Positions 10,094-17,738 of a stretch of DNA of 64,000 nucleotides are shown here, one piece after another. The notes beneath the pieces were generated by a model that searched no databases, was not told where the DNA came from, and saw nothing but the letters and a program-made list of their open reading frames with translations. Each line of letters starts with the position of its first letter. The first letter of the stretch is position 1. The stretch is from the NCBI GenBank assembly GCA_016720425.1, contig JADKKQ010000001.1, forward strand, positions 744,001 to 808,000, given 5' to 3'. Both the position numbers and the translations under genes were made by a program. This stretch comes from Betaproteobacteria bacterium (GTDB lineage Bacteria > Pseudomonadota > Gammaproteobacteria > Burkholderiales > Casimicrobiaceae).

Positions 10094-10786
10094 GGTGGGG
10101 TCATCCGAATTGCGATCGTCGGGAATCCCCTGGGCTTGCGTGCGACAGAGGGATCCCGCGCGAGGACATGGTATCGACTCCTGCGAACGACCGCCATCGG
10201 ATGTGATGGTCGATGAGGTGTGCGTGTGAGGCGCCTTTCCAACTGCAGAAGTGGGCCGTTGGCCGAACCCGGGCCGTCGTCCTCATTCGCCATCCGCAGT
10301 CATGTGGCTTCGCAGCCAAAACGCCGTCGTCTCAATCGCCTGGCGTCTCGGCCACCACGCTGACGCATTGTCCCCGCCCGTCGTCCACATGACGACGCCA
10401 CGCTCCCGGAACAGCGATTCGCCGGGACCCTTTGCGTGCGTCGGAGGCAATCGGCCGGACAGCGGAGCGGTGGCGGCTGCAGGCGGCGGCAACTCGCCGC
10501 TGGAAGCCGCGCGAGTGCTCGACCGGGGCAAAGTCGCCCGAGCGTGGAGCCCGCGTCGCAAAGCGTGAATTCAAGGGCGGGCGACGGGCGCTCCTGGAGG
10601 TTGTCGCGCCCGCTCCGCGGTCTGTTCGATTAGGGTGCGGGTCCGGCCGCCACGATCGCAGGTTCGCAGGACCGAGATCGACCCGTTGCAGTCGTTGGCC
10701 CCGCTCCATACCGGCCACTCGTAAGACACTGCACCAGCCGCTCAAACGCTCGCCGGTGCCCGCGCCCAGTTGAACGCCTGGTTAGG
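10094..10786. other. Gene-free stretch at the edge of the accessory patch
   Basis: These 693 bp contain only short Arg/Pro-rich shadow frames, and no family is recognisable on either strand. The right end carries the attC-like sequence described separately. GC content is intermediate between the flanking core genes and the methyltransferase. It probably represents remains of older cassettes or decayed genes. Confidence 0.4.
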
Positions 10787-10792
10787 TTAGGC
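10739..10792 (-). repeat. attC-like sequence at the 3' end of the methyltransferase gene (degenerate)
   Basis: Read on the minus strand, the methyltransferase stop codon TAA lies inside GCCTAAC (10792-10786), which matches the integron R'' box RYYYAAC. The following GGCGTTCAACTGGGCGC resembles the left arm of cassette attC sites. About 50 nt downstream, GAGCGTTTGAGCGGC is a weak partner. No proper R' box (GTTRRRY) is present, so the site looks truncated or mutated. A stop codon overlapping R'' is characteristic of gene cassettes. Confidence 0.35.
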
Positions 10793-11536
10793 ACCTCTTG
10801 TCCCAATCAGCACAGGCTGAAAGAAGATTCCATCCAGGCGCCGGACGTTCTGGAGTCCAGCCTCTAGCATGAGTTCGGAGAGCTTGCCCGTAGAGATTGC
10901 GTAGTATTTTGATCGCATCGCATGTGTCCTGACCTCTCGAGTTGCCAGGTTCTCTTCGACAACGAAGAACGTATAGTCATAGTGCTCGCCTTCGAAGTCC
11001 CACACCTGAAACAAAAGATAGCGATTCCCATTCGCCATGCGAATGCCGTAAGGCTTGAGTAGGTTTCTCCCGCGTTCTTCGCGCTCGTAATCTCGAACTG
11101 AGATGACACAACCCCCACCTTCTGCCAGGCAGGCTGTCATCTGATTGAGCGCAAGAAGAATGTCTTCGTCGGTTAAAAGGTGAGGTAGAGAGTTGTCGCC
11201 TGAAACAACGACATCGAAACCTGATCCGTGATAGACATGCGCCTTGCGCATGTCACAGACCGAGAACGAAACCTCGACATTTCGACAGTGGGCCTCCTGT
11301 TTGGCCCGCTCGATCGCCTTCTCTGAAAGATCGGAAGCGGTAACGGAGTACCCTTGCATTGCAAGTCCGATAGCTTGAGTTCCGATGCCGCAGGAAACAT
11401 CCAAGATCTTCTTACTGGATGACCACTCTGTCTTGATAAGGGCCGACAGTTGCTCACCTTGGCGATGAACGCTCGCGTTCCAGTCCTTGTAGACTAGGTG
11501 AAAGAAGGGCGTGAGCTGGTCGTAGAAGTTGGTCAT
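10787..11536 (-). CDS. SAM-dependent methyltransferase of lower GC (cassette-like)
   Basis: The class I methyltransferase is about 249 residues, with motif I ILDVSCGIGTQAIGLA (near 45-60), motif II SVTASDLSEKAI and DVVVSGDNSLPHLL, and a family-typical N-terminus NFYDQLTPFFHLVYKDW. The substrate is unknown. Base composition is near 50% GC by eye, against about 70% for the core genes around it, a strong sign of transfer. Start choice: ATG 11536 fits the family N-terminus. An in-frame GTG at 11566, preceded by GAGGAAGG, would add ten residues and is a real alternative. The stop codon overlaps an attC-like box, as in integron gene cassettes. Confidence 0.8.
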   Translation of the reverse strand: MTNFYDQLTPFFHLVYKDWNASVHRQGEQLSALIKTEWSSSKKILDVSCGIGTQAIGLAMQGYSVTASDLSEKAIERAKQEAHCRNVEVSFSVCDMRKAHVYHGSGFDVVVSGDNSLPHLLTDEDILLALNQMTACLAEGGGCVISVRDYEREERGRNLLKPYGIRMANGNRYLLFQVWDFEGEHYDYTFFVVEENLATREVRTHAMRSKYYAISTGKLSELMLEAGLQNVRRLDGIFFQPVLIGTRGA

Positions 11537-12027
11537 GGGCCGCCGCCAAATTAGCAAGGCTAGCACGACCTTCCTCTGAGCAACGCGCGAAGCGCTTGGA
11601 TGGTGGACTCACTTGCAAGGCGCTCGTGAAAGAAGAGCGGTTTTCCGATACGAATGTCGGCTTCGGAGCAAACTGGCTCGCGTGTTCGATCTACCGCTGT
11701 TGGCCGGTCTCCGACCGAGGGATCTGAACACCAGCGGCTTGCTCCTCGTCGGTCGCCCTTCGACCCCAACCGGGCATCCGATCGCCGGAATTCACGGCTT
11801 TGAAGCAGAGCTTGCTTTAGGTAATCGCGGCCGACCTACGGGTCGTGCTGGAGCGCACCAACGCCACCGCCAGCGCGCCTCCCACGCCGCTGCTTCCGAA
11901 TCGACACAGCATTCCGGGGGTTGTTGTATTGGGCGTTCCACTCATTCGGAACTGCCCGGCGGCGCAGGCGCTCCGGCTCATTCGCTCCACGATCTCGAGC
12001 CCCCGCTGCAGGACGATCCAGAGTATT
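11537..12027. other. Gene-free stretch between the methyltransferase and the IS
   Basis: The 491 bp hold copy A of the dispersed repeat (11697-11767) and short unassigned frames. A minus-strand frame ending near 11560 reads SEADIRIGKPLFFHERLASE, which looks protein-like but has no family I recognise; it could be the tail of a lost gene. The IS left end begins at 12028. Confidence 0.4.
11697..11767 (+). repeat. Dispersed repeat, copy A
   Basis: These 71 bp match 14585-14655 in the same orientation at roughly 80-85% identity. Both contain the small palindrome GGCCGGTCTCCGACCG followed by GGGAT and the words AGCGGCTTG and CGTCGGTCG. The two copies flank the IS and the small secreted-protein gene. 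The repeat lies between genes and does not look coding. Confidence 0.6.
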
Positions 12028-12051
12028 TTCCAATAGCGGTATGAGCCTGAA
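12028..12051 (+). repeat. IS left terminal inverted repeat
   Basis: TTCCAATAGCGG followed by TATGAGCCTGAA. It has one extra base relative to the right-hand copy. It lies 23 bp beyond the transposase stop. Confidence 0.7.
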
Positions 12052-12073
12052 GGTGGTTGGTAAGGAGGAGGAG

Positions 12074-13333
12074 TCAGGCGGCGGCCTTGGATCGACGGTG
12101 GATGGAGCGGAAGAGCTTTGACCGGGCGTCGGTCAAGGCCTTGGCGGCTTGATTATCGGTCACTTGCCGGGCCTGCTGTTCGAGGCTGGCGAGGGTGATG
12201 CCGGGGCGGAGGGTGACGAGTGCGGGGGGCAGCCTCTTGAGCTTGTCGAACGGGGTCATGATCAGGTCGTGCGGGTAGCGCTTGCGGATCTTGCCCTTGG
12301 CATCGATCTCCTCGGTGGCGAAGTGGCAGGGGCGGTGGAAGTTGACGTAGGGATTGAGGAAGTCGCGGCAGAAGGCATTGAGGTCGGCGGCGAAGTGCTG
12401 AGCGATGTGGGCGTAGCCGAACTGCTTGCGGATGACGCTGCCGTTCTTGCTTTCGACCAAGGCGTTGTCGTTGGTATGCCGCGGGCGCGAGCGGGTGAAC
12501 TCGACGCGCAACTTCTCCAGCAGCTTGGCCACGTCGTGATTGACGTACTCGCTACCGCCATCGGAGTGGAAGCCGAGCACGTCGAAGGGGAAGCCGGCCA
12601 GCAGTTGGTCGATCACGGGCAGTAGGTAGGCTTCGCTGATGCGCTCGCAACAGGCGACCAACTCCCACTGGGTGACGATGTCGACGGCATTGATGTGATA
12701 GAGGCCCTTGTCGCCATCGAGATCGCCTTGATGGACGGTATCGATGCGGATGAAGCCAGGGCGGCCTTCGGGTGCCGGGGCGCGGCGAATGCCGATACTG
12801 CTGGGTCGGGTCTGGGTCTTGGTGTAGTGACGCCGGTGTTTCTGGTAGAGCGGCTTGGCCCGCAGGTTGTACAGATGGGCCACCGAGATCGTGGCCAGTC
12901 GGGCAAAGCGGGCTTCCCCGAAGCGGTGAAAGGCCCGCTGCAGCAGGACTCGGGTGGCCGGGCCGGACAGGGTATCGTGCAGGCTGTCGATCTGCGCCAG
13001 CAGCAGGATGTCCTCGGCCGTGAACTTGCGGCGGTAGGAGGTCTTGCTGGCCCGGTAGCGCTGCACCAGGCGGCCGGTGTGCAGATACTGGGCGATCAGC
13101 CGGGTCAGCTGCGGCCGCGAGTAGCCGGTGACCCGTTGCAGGTAGCGGCGGATCAGGCCGCGGTGGGCTTTCCCCTGCCGGCGGTACTGGAACCGCTTGA
13201 GCACCTTCTTGATGAAGGCATAGCGGGCCGTCGGGTCAGCCGTTGGCGTGAGGGCGAGGTCAGCGGCCCCGGCCAGGAACCCCCGGAGCTGCTCGAGGGT
13301 AACGAGTTTCGCATCGTTCATGTCGATCACCAT
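12074..13333 (-). CDS. DDE integrase-type transposase
   Basis: The protein of about 419 residues has an N-terminal helix-turn-helix region (GLIRRYLQRVTGYSRPQLTRLI) and an rve/DDE integrase core. The first Asp is in FIRIDTVHQGDLDGDKGLYHINAVD, the second in LGFHSDGGSEYVN, and the Glu in NDNALVESKNGSVIRK. The C-terminal FHRPCHFATEEIDAKGK segment is typical of integrase-region transposases common in Burkholderiales. The frame stays open to 13885, but the extra N-terminal text runs through the terminal repeats, so a start at 13333 (MVIDMNDAKL) or 13321 is chosen. It appears intact and so potentially active. Confidence 0.85.
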   Translation of the reverse strand: MVIDMNDAKLVTLEQLRGFLAGAADLALTPTADPTARYAFIKKVLKRFQYRRQGKAHRGLIRRYLQRVTGYSRPQLTRLIAQYLHTGRLVQRYRASKTSYRRKFTAEDILLLAQIDSLHDTLSGPATRVLLQRAFHRFGEARFARLATISVAHLYNLRAKPLYQKHRRHYTKTQTRPSSIGIRRAPAPEGRPGFIRIDTVHQGDLDGDKGLYHINAVDIVTQWELVACCERISEAYLLPVIDQLLAGFPFDVLGFHSDGGSEYVNHDVAKLLEKLRVEFTRSRPRHTNDNALVESKNGSVIRKQFGYAHIAQHFAADLNAFCRDFLNPYVNFHRPCHFATEEIDAKGKIRKRYPHDLIMTPFDKLKRLPPALVTLRPGITLASLEQQARQVTDNQAAKALTDARSKLFRSIHRRSKAAA

Positions 13334-13361
13334 GGGTTGATGATCGATCCGAAAGCCCCGC

Positions 13362-13384
13362 TTCAGGCTCATACCCCGTTGGAA
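13362..13384 (-). repeat. IS internal copy of the terminal repeat
   Basis: On the minus strand this reads TTCCAACGGGG then TATGAGCCTGAA, the same word as the outer right end, separated from it by 13 bp. Duplicated subterminal boxes of this kind usually serve as extra transposase binding sites. Confidence 0.6.
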
Positions 13385-13397
13385 ACACGAACCCCCG

Positions 13398-13420
13398 TTC
13401 AGGCTCATACGCCATTGGAA
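13398..13420 (-). repeat. IS right terminal inverted repeat
   Basis: On the minus strand this reads TTCCAATGGCG then TATGAGCCTGAA, matching the left end with one indel and one substitution. Confidence 0.7.
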
Positions 13421-14036
13421 GAGGCTTCCAGATGACACCACACCGGCCGAACGGGTACGATCGCCGGACGAGCCCGGTGTCGGCCAGACCGGCAGTGTCC
13501 CGGCAAGCGTCGTCGACGCCGCGTGCCGGCGAGAGTGCGAGCCGCAGAGCGAACCTGAAGGCGGCGCGAATCGCGGACGGGCAGCCACGGCATCGAAGCA
13601 CGCCGCGGGCGCCAACATCTTGGTGCACCGACGATACCGGGACTGCGTTGATCGCATTTCTGTCTGCGAGTATGCCAACCCCCGAGATGAAGCCGCTCGC
13701 ATCACCCCCAATTCGCTTTGCCGACGGACCCTGGAATGCGTGTGGTAATGATTCGTATTGCGTTCATTGGAAATTCGGTGTATACGGCAATCGAGGTGCC
13801 AAGTTGCCGTGTGGCTTGGTGCTCTCCCCCGACAAATGGACGCATTGCGCCGCGCCGAGGTTGGCGATGCGCCGTTCCCGGCCATCGTCGAAAGTAGGTT
13901 AAGCCGCCGGGCGACCCGAGGTCACGGCAGTGCAAGCCGTCGTCGATGTGTTGTCCGGCGCCTATGGCAAGCCCTGGCAACCAGTCGGTGTCAATTGCTG
14001 GCCCAGGAACCTATTCAGACCTGAAGGGGCCGATTG
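13421..14036. other. Gene-free stretch right of the IS
   Basis: About 615 bp with only short frames on both strands, none recognisable and without ribosome binding sites. The minus-strand frame here is just the open upstream extension of the transposase reading frame. The right end supplies AAGGGG, the ribosome binding site of the next gene. Confidence 0.4.
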
Positions 14037-14408
14037 ATGAAGCGCACAAACCTCCGCAAGATCCTGACCGCGGCCGCCATTGTAGGCGGTACGCTCGTGG
14101 CAACAAACGCACCGGCCGACACGATTGACGCCGAAGTACTGTCGAACTCCTATTTCCTCGTTCAAGACACCGCGACGAACAGATGCATAGTCGTGGACCT
14201 TAAGCCAACACCCGACGGTGTTCCCGCCCTTGCTTATGAAAGTCGTGCTCTAGCTGAGCGTGCTCTGGCTGAAGCCAGTGCCTACGACATTCTGGATTGC
14301 AGCAATGCGGCGATGTCGACGGATAGCCCTGGCGGCCAGACGACGTTGCCGACGGTAACAGCGGATAACTCCGCTTTCGAACATGGGGACAATGGGTCGA
14401 TGCCATAG
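14037..14408 (+). CDS. Small secreted protein of unknown function
   Basis: The 123-residue product starts with a clear signal peptide (KILTAAAIVGGTLVATNAPA). The mature part contains SYFLVQDTATNRCIVVDLKP, then an Ala/Glu-rich helix and a short acidic tail. The pattern Y-x-V-Q-D-x-x-T-x-x-C-x-V-V-D-x-x-P occurs in small uncharacterised exported proteins of rhizobia and related bacteria; function is unknown. The start is ATG 14037 because AAGGGG lies 7 bp upstream; a TTG directly before it is in frame. Composition is less GC-rich than the core genes, and it sits between an IS and a dispersed repeat, so it probably belongs to the acquired patch. Confidence 0.65.
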   Translation: MKRTNLRKILTAAAIVGGTLVATNAPADTIDAEVLSNSYFLVQDTATNRCIVVDLKPTPDGVPALAYESRALAERALAEASAYDILDCSNAAMSTDSPGGQTTLPTVTADNSAFEHGDNGSMP

Positions 14409-14454
14409 CTCTCACCGGAGCGGGCAAGTTGCAACTCCTCCCGCATCACCTTGG

Positions 14455-14472
14455 GCCCCGCTACGGCGGGGC
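14455..14472 (+). terminator. Possible terminator hairpin after the small secreted-protein gene
   Basis: A perfect 7-bp stem GCCCCGC/GCGGGGC with loop TACG, followed by TTGATG. It lies 46 bp after the stop codon. The T-run is poor, so termination efficiency is uncertain. Confidence 0.4.
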
Positions 14473-14584
14473 TTGATGCCCCAGGGTTCAGTCTCAGTAG
14501 AGGAGACCGCGCACCGTCCGGCGGGAATGGTTTGGGTTGGCACACGGTGAGTGGCCGCTTCGAGGGGCGCGGCCTTGCGTCCGG

Positions 14585-14655
14585 CTGTGGCCGGTCTCCG
14601 ACCGTGGGATCCGAACGCGAGCGGCTTGATCGTCGTCGGTCGCAGTTCGACCCTG
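14585..14655 (+). repeat. Dispersed repeat, copy B
   Basis: The second copy of the 71-bp repeat at 11697-11767, same orientation, containing GGCCGGTCTCCGACCG. The sequence to its right (CGCCATGCGACGGCAGG onward) is not shared with copy A, so the repeat boundary is sharp near 14655. Confidence 0.6.
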
Positions 14656-14756
14656 AGCCGCCATGCGACGGCAGGCTCGTCCAACGGTCGGATCTCGGCG
14701 CAGTGCGACCGTCAGGGCCGACCGAACCACGGAACCCGGTCGGTTTGTGCGGCGCT

Positions 14757-14900
14757 TCAGGGTGTCGCCGATCTGTATCGCTCCAGCAGCTTCAACAACG
14801 CCGCAAACAACGCATCGGGTTCGACCGGCTTCGCCACAGATGCGTTCATGCCGACCTCGGCCCGATCGTCGTCGGCTGCCATTCGTTCCCGAATCGCCGC
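14757..14900 (-). pseudogene. Remnant of a response-regulator receiver domain (hybrid kinase C-terminus)
   Basis: The minus strand encodes RAEVGMNASVAKPVEPDALF followed by AALLKLLERY and a stop. This is the end of a receiver domain as found at the C-terminus of hybrid histidine kinases: GMN, then the conserved KP (Lys-Pro) and EPDALFAAL. Nothing upstream on the minus strand continues the domain: the phosphoacceptor Asp and the kinase are missing. It is therefore a decayed fragment of a two-component gene lost from this locus. Confidence 0.6.
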
Positions 14901-15054
14901 CCAACGCCGAAGGGGACCCGATGCTCGCGGGTTGCGCGGCACTGTCCCGTCTGATCAGGAGGAACGAAGTCTCCCGGTCTGCGAACCGGCGCCCGATCTC
15001 AGCTATCCTGTCATGGCAGGCGGAACTTCCTTCGACAAGCGGAGAGGCGGCGGA

Positions 15055-15843
15055 ATGAGTGAGCGCAAGGCAGCCATCGTGACCGGTTCGGCGACCGGTG
15101 TGGGTGCGGCAACCGCACTGGGGTTGGCTCGTCGCGGCTACGACGTGCTGATCAATTTTTCCAAGAGCGAGCAAGAGGCGAAGGAGACAGCGGCGGCCTG
15201 CCGCCAGGCGGGCGCCGACACACTGGTGGTGCAAGGCGATGTCGCCGACGCCGCCGCCTGCCGCGCCATGGTGGAGGCCGCAGTCACTCGTTGGAGACGA
15301 CTCGACGGGCTGGTCAACAACGCCGGCATCACCACCTTCGCTGGCTCGGCGAACTGGGATGCACTCGATGCCCACGTCTTCCAGAACATCATGGGTGTCA
15401 ACGTCATCGGCGCGTTCCAGATGGTTCGGGCTTGCGTCGTTCACCTGAAGCCCCGCCAGGGCGCCATCGTCAACGTGTCCTCGATCGCCGGTGCGTTGGG
15501 CATCGGTTCTTCGCTGCCTTACGTCGCCTCCAAGGGCGCGGTGAACGCGATGACCTTGCACATGGCAAGAGCGCTCGCCCCGGACATCCGCGTCAACGCG
15601 GTGTGCCCCGGCCTGATCACCACGCGCTGGTTCAAGGAAGGTATCGGGGAGCAAGGATACGAAGGGCTCAAGGCCGCCTACGAGCGCTCGACGCCTCTTC
15701 GGCGCGCGTGCACGGCCGAAGATGTAGCCGAGGCGGTGATCTGGTTGCTGGATGCGGCGCGCACGGTGACGGGCGAGTTGGTCCTGCTCGACTCGGGCAT
15801 GCACCTGGGCGCACCGCCCACCCTAGTGCCCGCGCCGGTTTGA
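15055..15843 (+). CDS. SDR-family oxidoreductase (3-oxoacyl-ACP-reductase-like)
   Basis: The 262-residue short-chain dehydrogenase/reductase has cofactor motif TGSATGVGAATA (TGxxxGxG, around 10-21), NNAG near 90, catalytic Ser in VNVSSIAG and YVASKGAVNA (YxxxK) near 160, and PGLITTRW downstream. It binds NAD(P)H and oxidises or reduces an alcohol/carbonyl; the substrate is not evident. The frame is open from 14551, but the SDR fold begins at ATG 15055, which has GGAGAGG 9 bp upstream. It stands alone, with about 400 bp before the convergent OYE gene. Confidence 0.88.
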   Translation: MSERKAAIVTGSATGVGAATALGLARRGYDVLINFSKSEQEAKETAAACRQAGADTLVVQGDVADAAACRAMVEAAVTRWRRLDGLVNNAGITTFAGSANWDALDAHVFQNIMGVNVIGAFQMVRACVVHLKPRQGAIVNVSSIAGALGIGSSLPYVASKGAVNAMTLHMARALAPDIRVNAVCPGLITTRWFKEGIGEQGYEGLKAAYERSTPLRRACTAEDVAEAVIWLLDAARTVTGELVLLDSGMHLGAPPTLVPAPV

Positions 15844-16241
15844 AGGGCACGCGCGGCGGCACGCTCCCATCGACAGGCGCCCGAAGCGCCTCGGGACGCC
15901 GTCCGTTCGAGCCACATGAGCCGCTTGCCAACGCTCTCGCCGTGGTGAAGGCCAGCATTCACCCGCGGCGCCAGCGGCTGCTTCGCCGCCGGGCGGGCGA
16001 CCGTGCGCTTTCCACCGGCAGCGCGAACTCGATTGCTGGCGAGTACTCCACGAACGCACCAAGCCCGGCCCGCGCCGGCCAATGCCTCTGGGCATCTACC
16101 GCCACTGCTGCTTCGATGCGTTGGCGCGGACGACCCTGACCCGACATCCAGGGTGCTCCGTAGCGGTCGTCGAGACAGGCAGGTGGCCGCAGCGCCGTGT
16201 TCTTGGGTCCACGCAGAGCGAGCAAGGTTGCGCGCACTGCA
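15844..16241. other. Intergenic region between convergent genes
   Basis: 398 bp between the SDR stop and the stop of the convergent OYE-type gene. Short frames on both strands show no recognisable family. Nothing else is evident. Confidence 0.4.
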
Positions 16242-17711
16242 TCAGGCACTCTTGGCCGGCTTCTTGACGGCGGCCAGCAGCTTGAACTGGGGCGACTTCT
16301 TGTAGTGCGCGTCGAGCGGATAGCAGCCCGACACGATGCCGTTGCGCGGCGCCGTCGTGCAGTCGCTGAAGGTCCGACACAGCCGCTTCTTCTGCACGCC
16401 GCGACCGTTCAGGATGTCGAGCGGCAGTTCCGGATAGGCGAGGACCATGCGGCCCAGGCCGACGATGTCGGCGAAGCCCTGCCGCACGACCGCCTGGGCG
16501 ACGTTCGGGAAGAACTCCTGCAGATAGGTGTAGCCCGAGCCCATCAGGCAGAAGTCCGGGAACGCCTGCTTGAGCGCGCGCACCACCTCGATGTGGCGCA
16601 TGACGCCGATGAACGGATCCTCCGGCGGATGATAGCCGTCGGACGGCGGATAGAGCGCCGGGCGGATGTAGTGCGGATTGTAGTAGGGGCTGGCGAGGCT
16701 GACATTGACCAGACGGATGCCGAGACCGCGCAGGATCCCGAACAGCGCCTTCGGCTCGCCGAGATCCGGCTTCAGCGGGTTCTGCGGATCGACCCCGAAG
16801 CCGTAGTCGTACGGCAGCGGATGGTCCTCCGGGATGCCGGGGCCGAGCGCGCCCGGCTCGGAGCGCGCCGGATCGGGCTTGAACGGCACGGTGTCGATGG
16901 CGCTGATGCGCACGCCGATGAAGAGCCCGGGCGCCTCGGCGCGGATGCCGGCGACGATCTCGCGCAGGAAGCGTGTGCGATTCTCCAGGCTGCCGCCATA
17001 GGGACCGGGCCGCGTATGGGCGCTGAGGAACTCGTGGCCGAGGTAGCCGTGGCAGTGCTTGATGTCGACGAAGTCGAAGCCGCACTGCCGGGCGCGCCGG
17101 GCGGCAATCACGTAATCCTCGATCAGCCGCTTGATCTCGTCGTCGCTGATCGGGGCGCGATCGGCCGGCAAGCCGAACTTTCGGTCGAGCACCGGATGGC
17201 GATAGGCGATGATCGATTCGAATTTGCGATTGTCGTGCGGCTTGCAGAAGCGGCCCGAATGGGTGAGTTGCAGGCCGACGACGAGGCCCCGGTCGTCGCC
17301 CGTCGCCGCGACGTGCGCCCGGACCAGGCTTTCGCGCAGCCCGGCGATGCCGGACAACGTAGGCTCGGCGATCATGAGTTGCCTGGGATTGGCGCGGCCG
17401 TCGGGACGCACCGCGCAAGCCTCGCCGCCCCAGATCAGCTTGGCGCCGCTCTGGCCGAAGCGCTGCCAGCGGCGCATGGTGTACTCGCTCGGGCGGCCGT
17501 CGGTTTCGCAGTCCCAGCCTTCCATCGGATGGATGCCGAGGCGGTTGCCGATCGTCATGTCCTCGAAGGCAAGCGGCCGGGCGAGGGGGGAACCTGGCCC
17601 TGCCTCGACGATGTCGTCGCAGGGCATGTCGAGGCCGAGCGTCGTCATGTGGTTGCGGAAGCCGACCACTCCGGCGAGCGAGCCCGCCTTGGCGTAATCA
17701 CCGAATTTCAT
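16242..17711 (-). CDS. NADH:flavin oxidoreductase (Old Yellow Enzyme family)
   Basis: The 489-residue FMN enzyme has a TIM barrel of the OYE / 2,4-dienoyl-CoA reductase type. Signatures are HPMEGWDCETDGRPSEYTMR at the N-terminus, LQLTHSGRF, DFVDIKHCHGYLGHEF and GGSLENRTRFLREIV, and the late LGRMVLAYPELP phosphate-binding segment. A Cys-rich strip near the end (LCRTFSDCTTAPRNG, SGCYPLD) recalls the Fe-S region of dienoyl-CoA reductases but lacks the usual four-Cys spacing. It probably reduces an activated alkene. It lies 27 bp downstream of the Gfo/Idh gene on the same strand, so the two are likely one transcript serving one pathway. Confidence 0.85.
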   Translation of the reverse strand: MKFGDYAKAGSLAGVVGFRNHMTTLGLDMPCDDIVEAGPGSPLARPLAFEDMTIGNRLGIHPMEGWDCETDGRPSEYTMRRWQRFGQSGAKLIWGGEACAVRPDGRANPRQLMIAEPTLSGIAGLRESLVRAHVAATGDDRGLVVGLQLTHSGRFCKPHDNRKFESIIAYRHPVLDRKFGLPADRAPISDDEIKRLIEDYVIAARRARQCGFDFVDIKHCHGYLGHEFLSAHTRPGPYGGSLENRTRFLREIVAGIRAEAPGLFIGVRISAIDTVPFKPDPARSEPGALGPGIPEDHPLPYDYGFGVDPQNPLKPDLGEPKALFGILRGLGIRLVNVSLASPYYNPHYIRPALYPPSDGYHPPEDPFIGVMRHIEVVRALKQAFPDFCLMGSGYTYLQEFFPNVAQAVVRQGFADIVGLGRMVLAYPELPLDILNGRGVQKKRLCRTFSDCTTAPRNGIVSGCYPLDAHYKKSPQFKLLAAVKKPAKSA

Positions 17712-17738
17712 GAGTGTCCGTCACGGCGGCAAGCCGGG

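Larger units (their letters stand above)
12028..13420. mobile_element. Complete insertion sequence with one DDE transposase
   Basis: An element of about 1.39 kb is bounded by inverted 23-24 bp ends. The left end (12028-12051) starts TTCCAATAGCGG and ends TATGAGCCTGAA. The right end (13398-13420), read inward, starts TTCCAATGGCG and ends TATGAGCCTGAA. A third copy in the same orientation as the right end lies 14 bp inside it, at 13362-13384. No target-site duplication is evident (flanks AGAGTATT and GAGGCTTC). The single transposase reads leftward. The IS family is not certain; the transposase resembles integrase-core IS481/ISNCY-like enzymes. Confidence 0.7.
14409..15054. other. Gene-poor stretch with hairpin, repeat copy B and a receiver-domain fossil
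   Basis: The 646 bp between the secreted-protein gene and the SDR gene contain the hairpin at 14455, dispersed-repeat copy B at 14585-14655 and the receiver-domain remnant at 14757-14900 (minus). An open plus-strand frame upstream of the SDR start is Arg/Ser-rich and appears non-coding. Confidence 0.5.

Noticed and set aside
13334..13885. N-terminal extension of the transposase frame
   Set aside because: It reads through the IS terminal repeats into flanking DNA, with no similarity to transposases.
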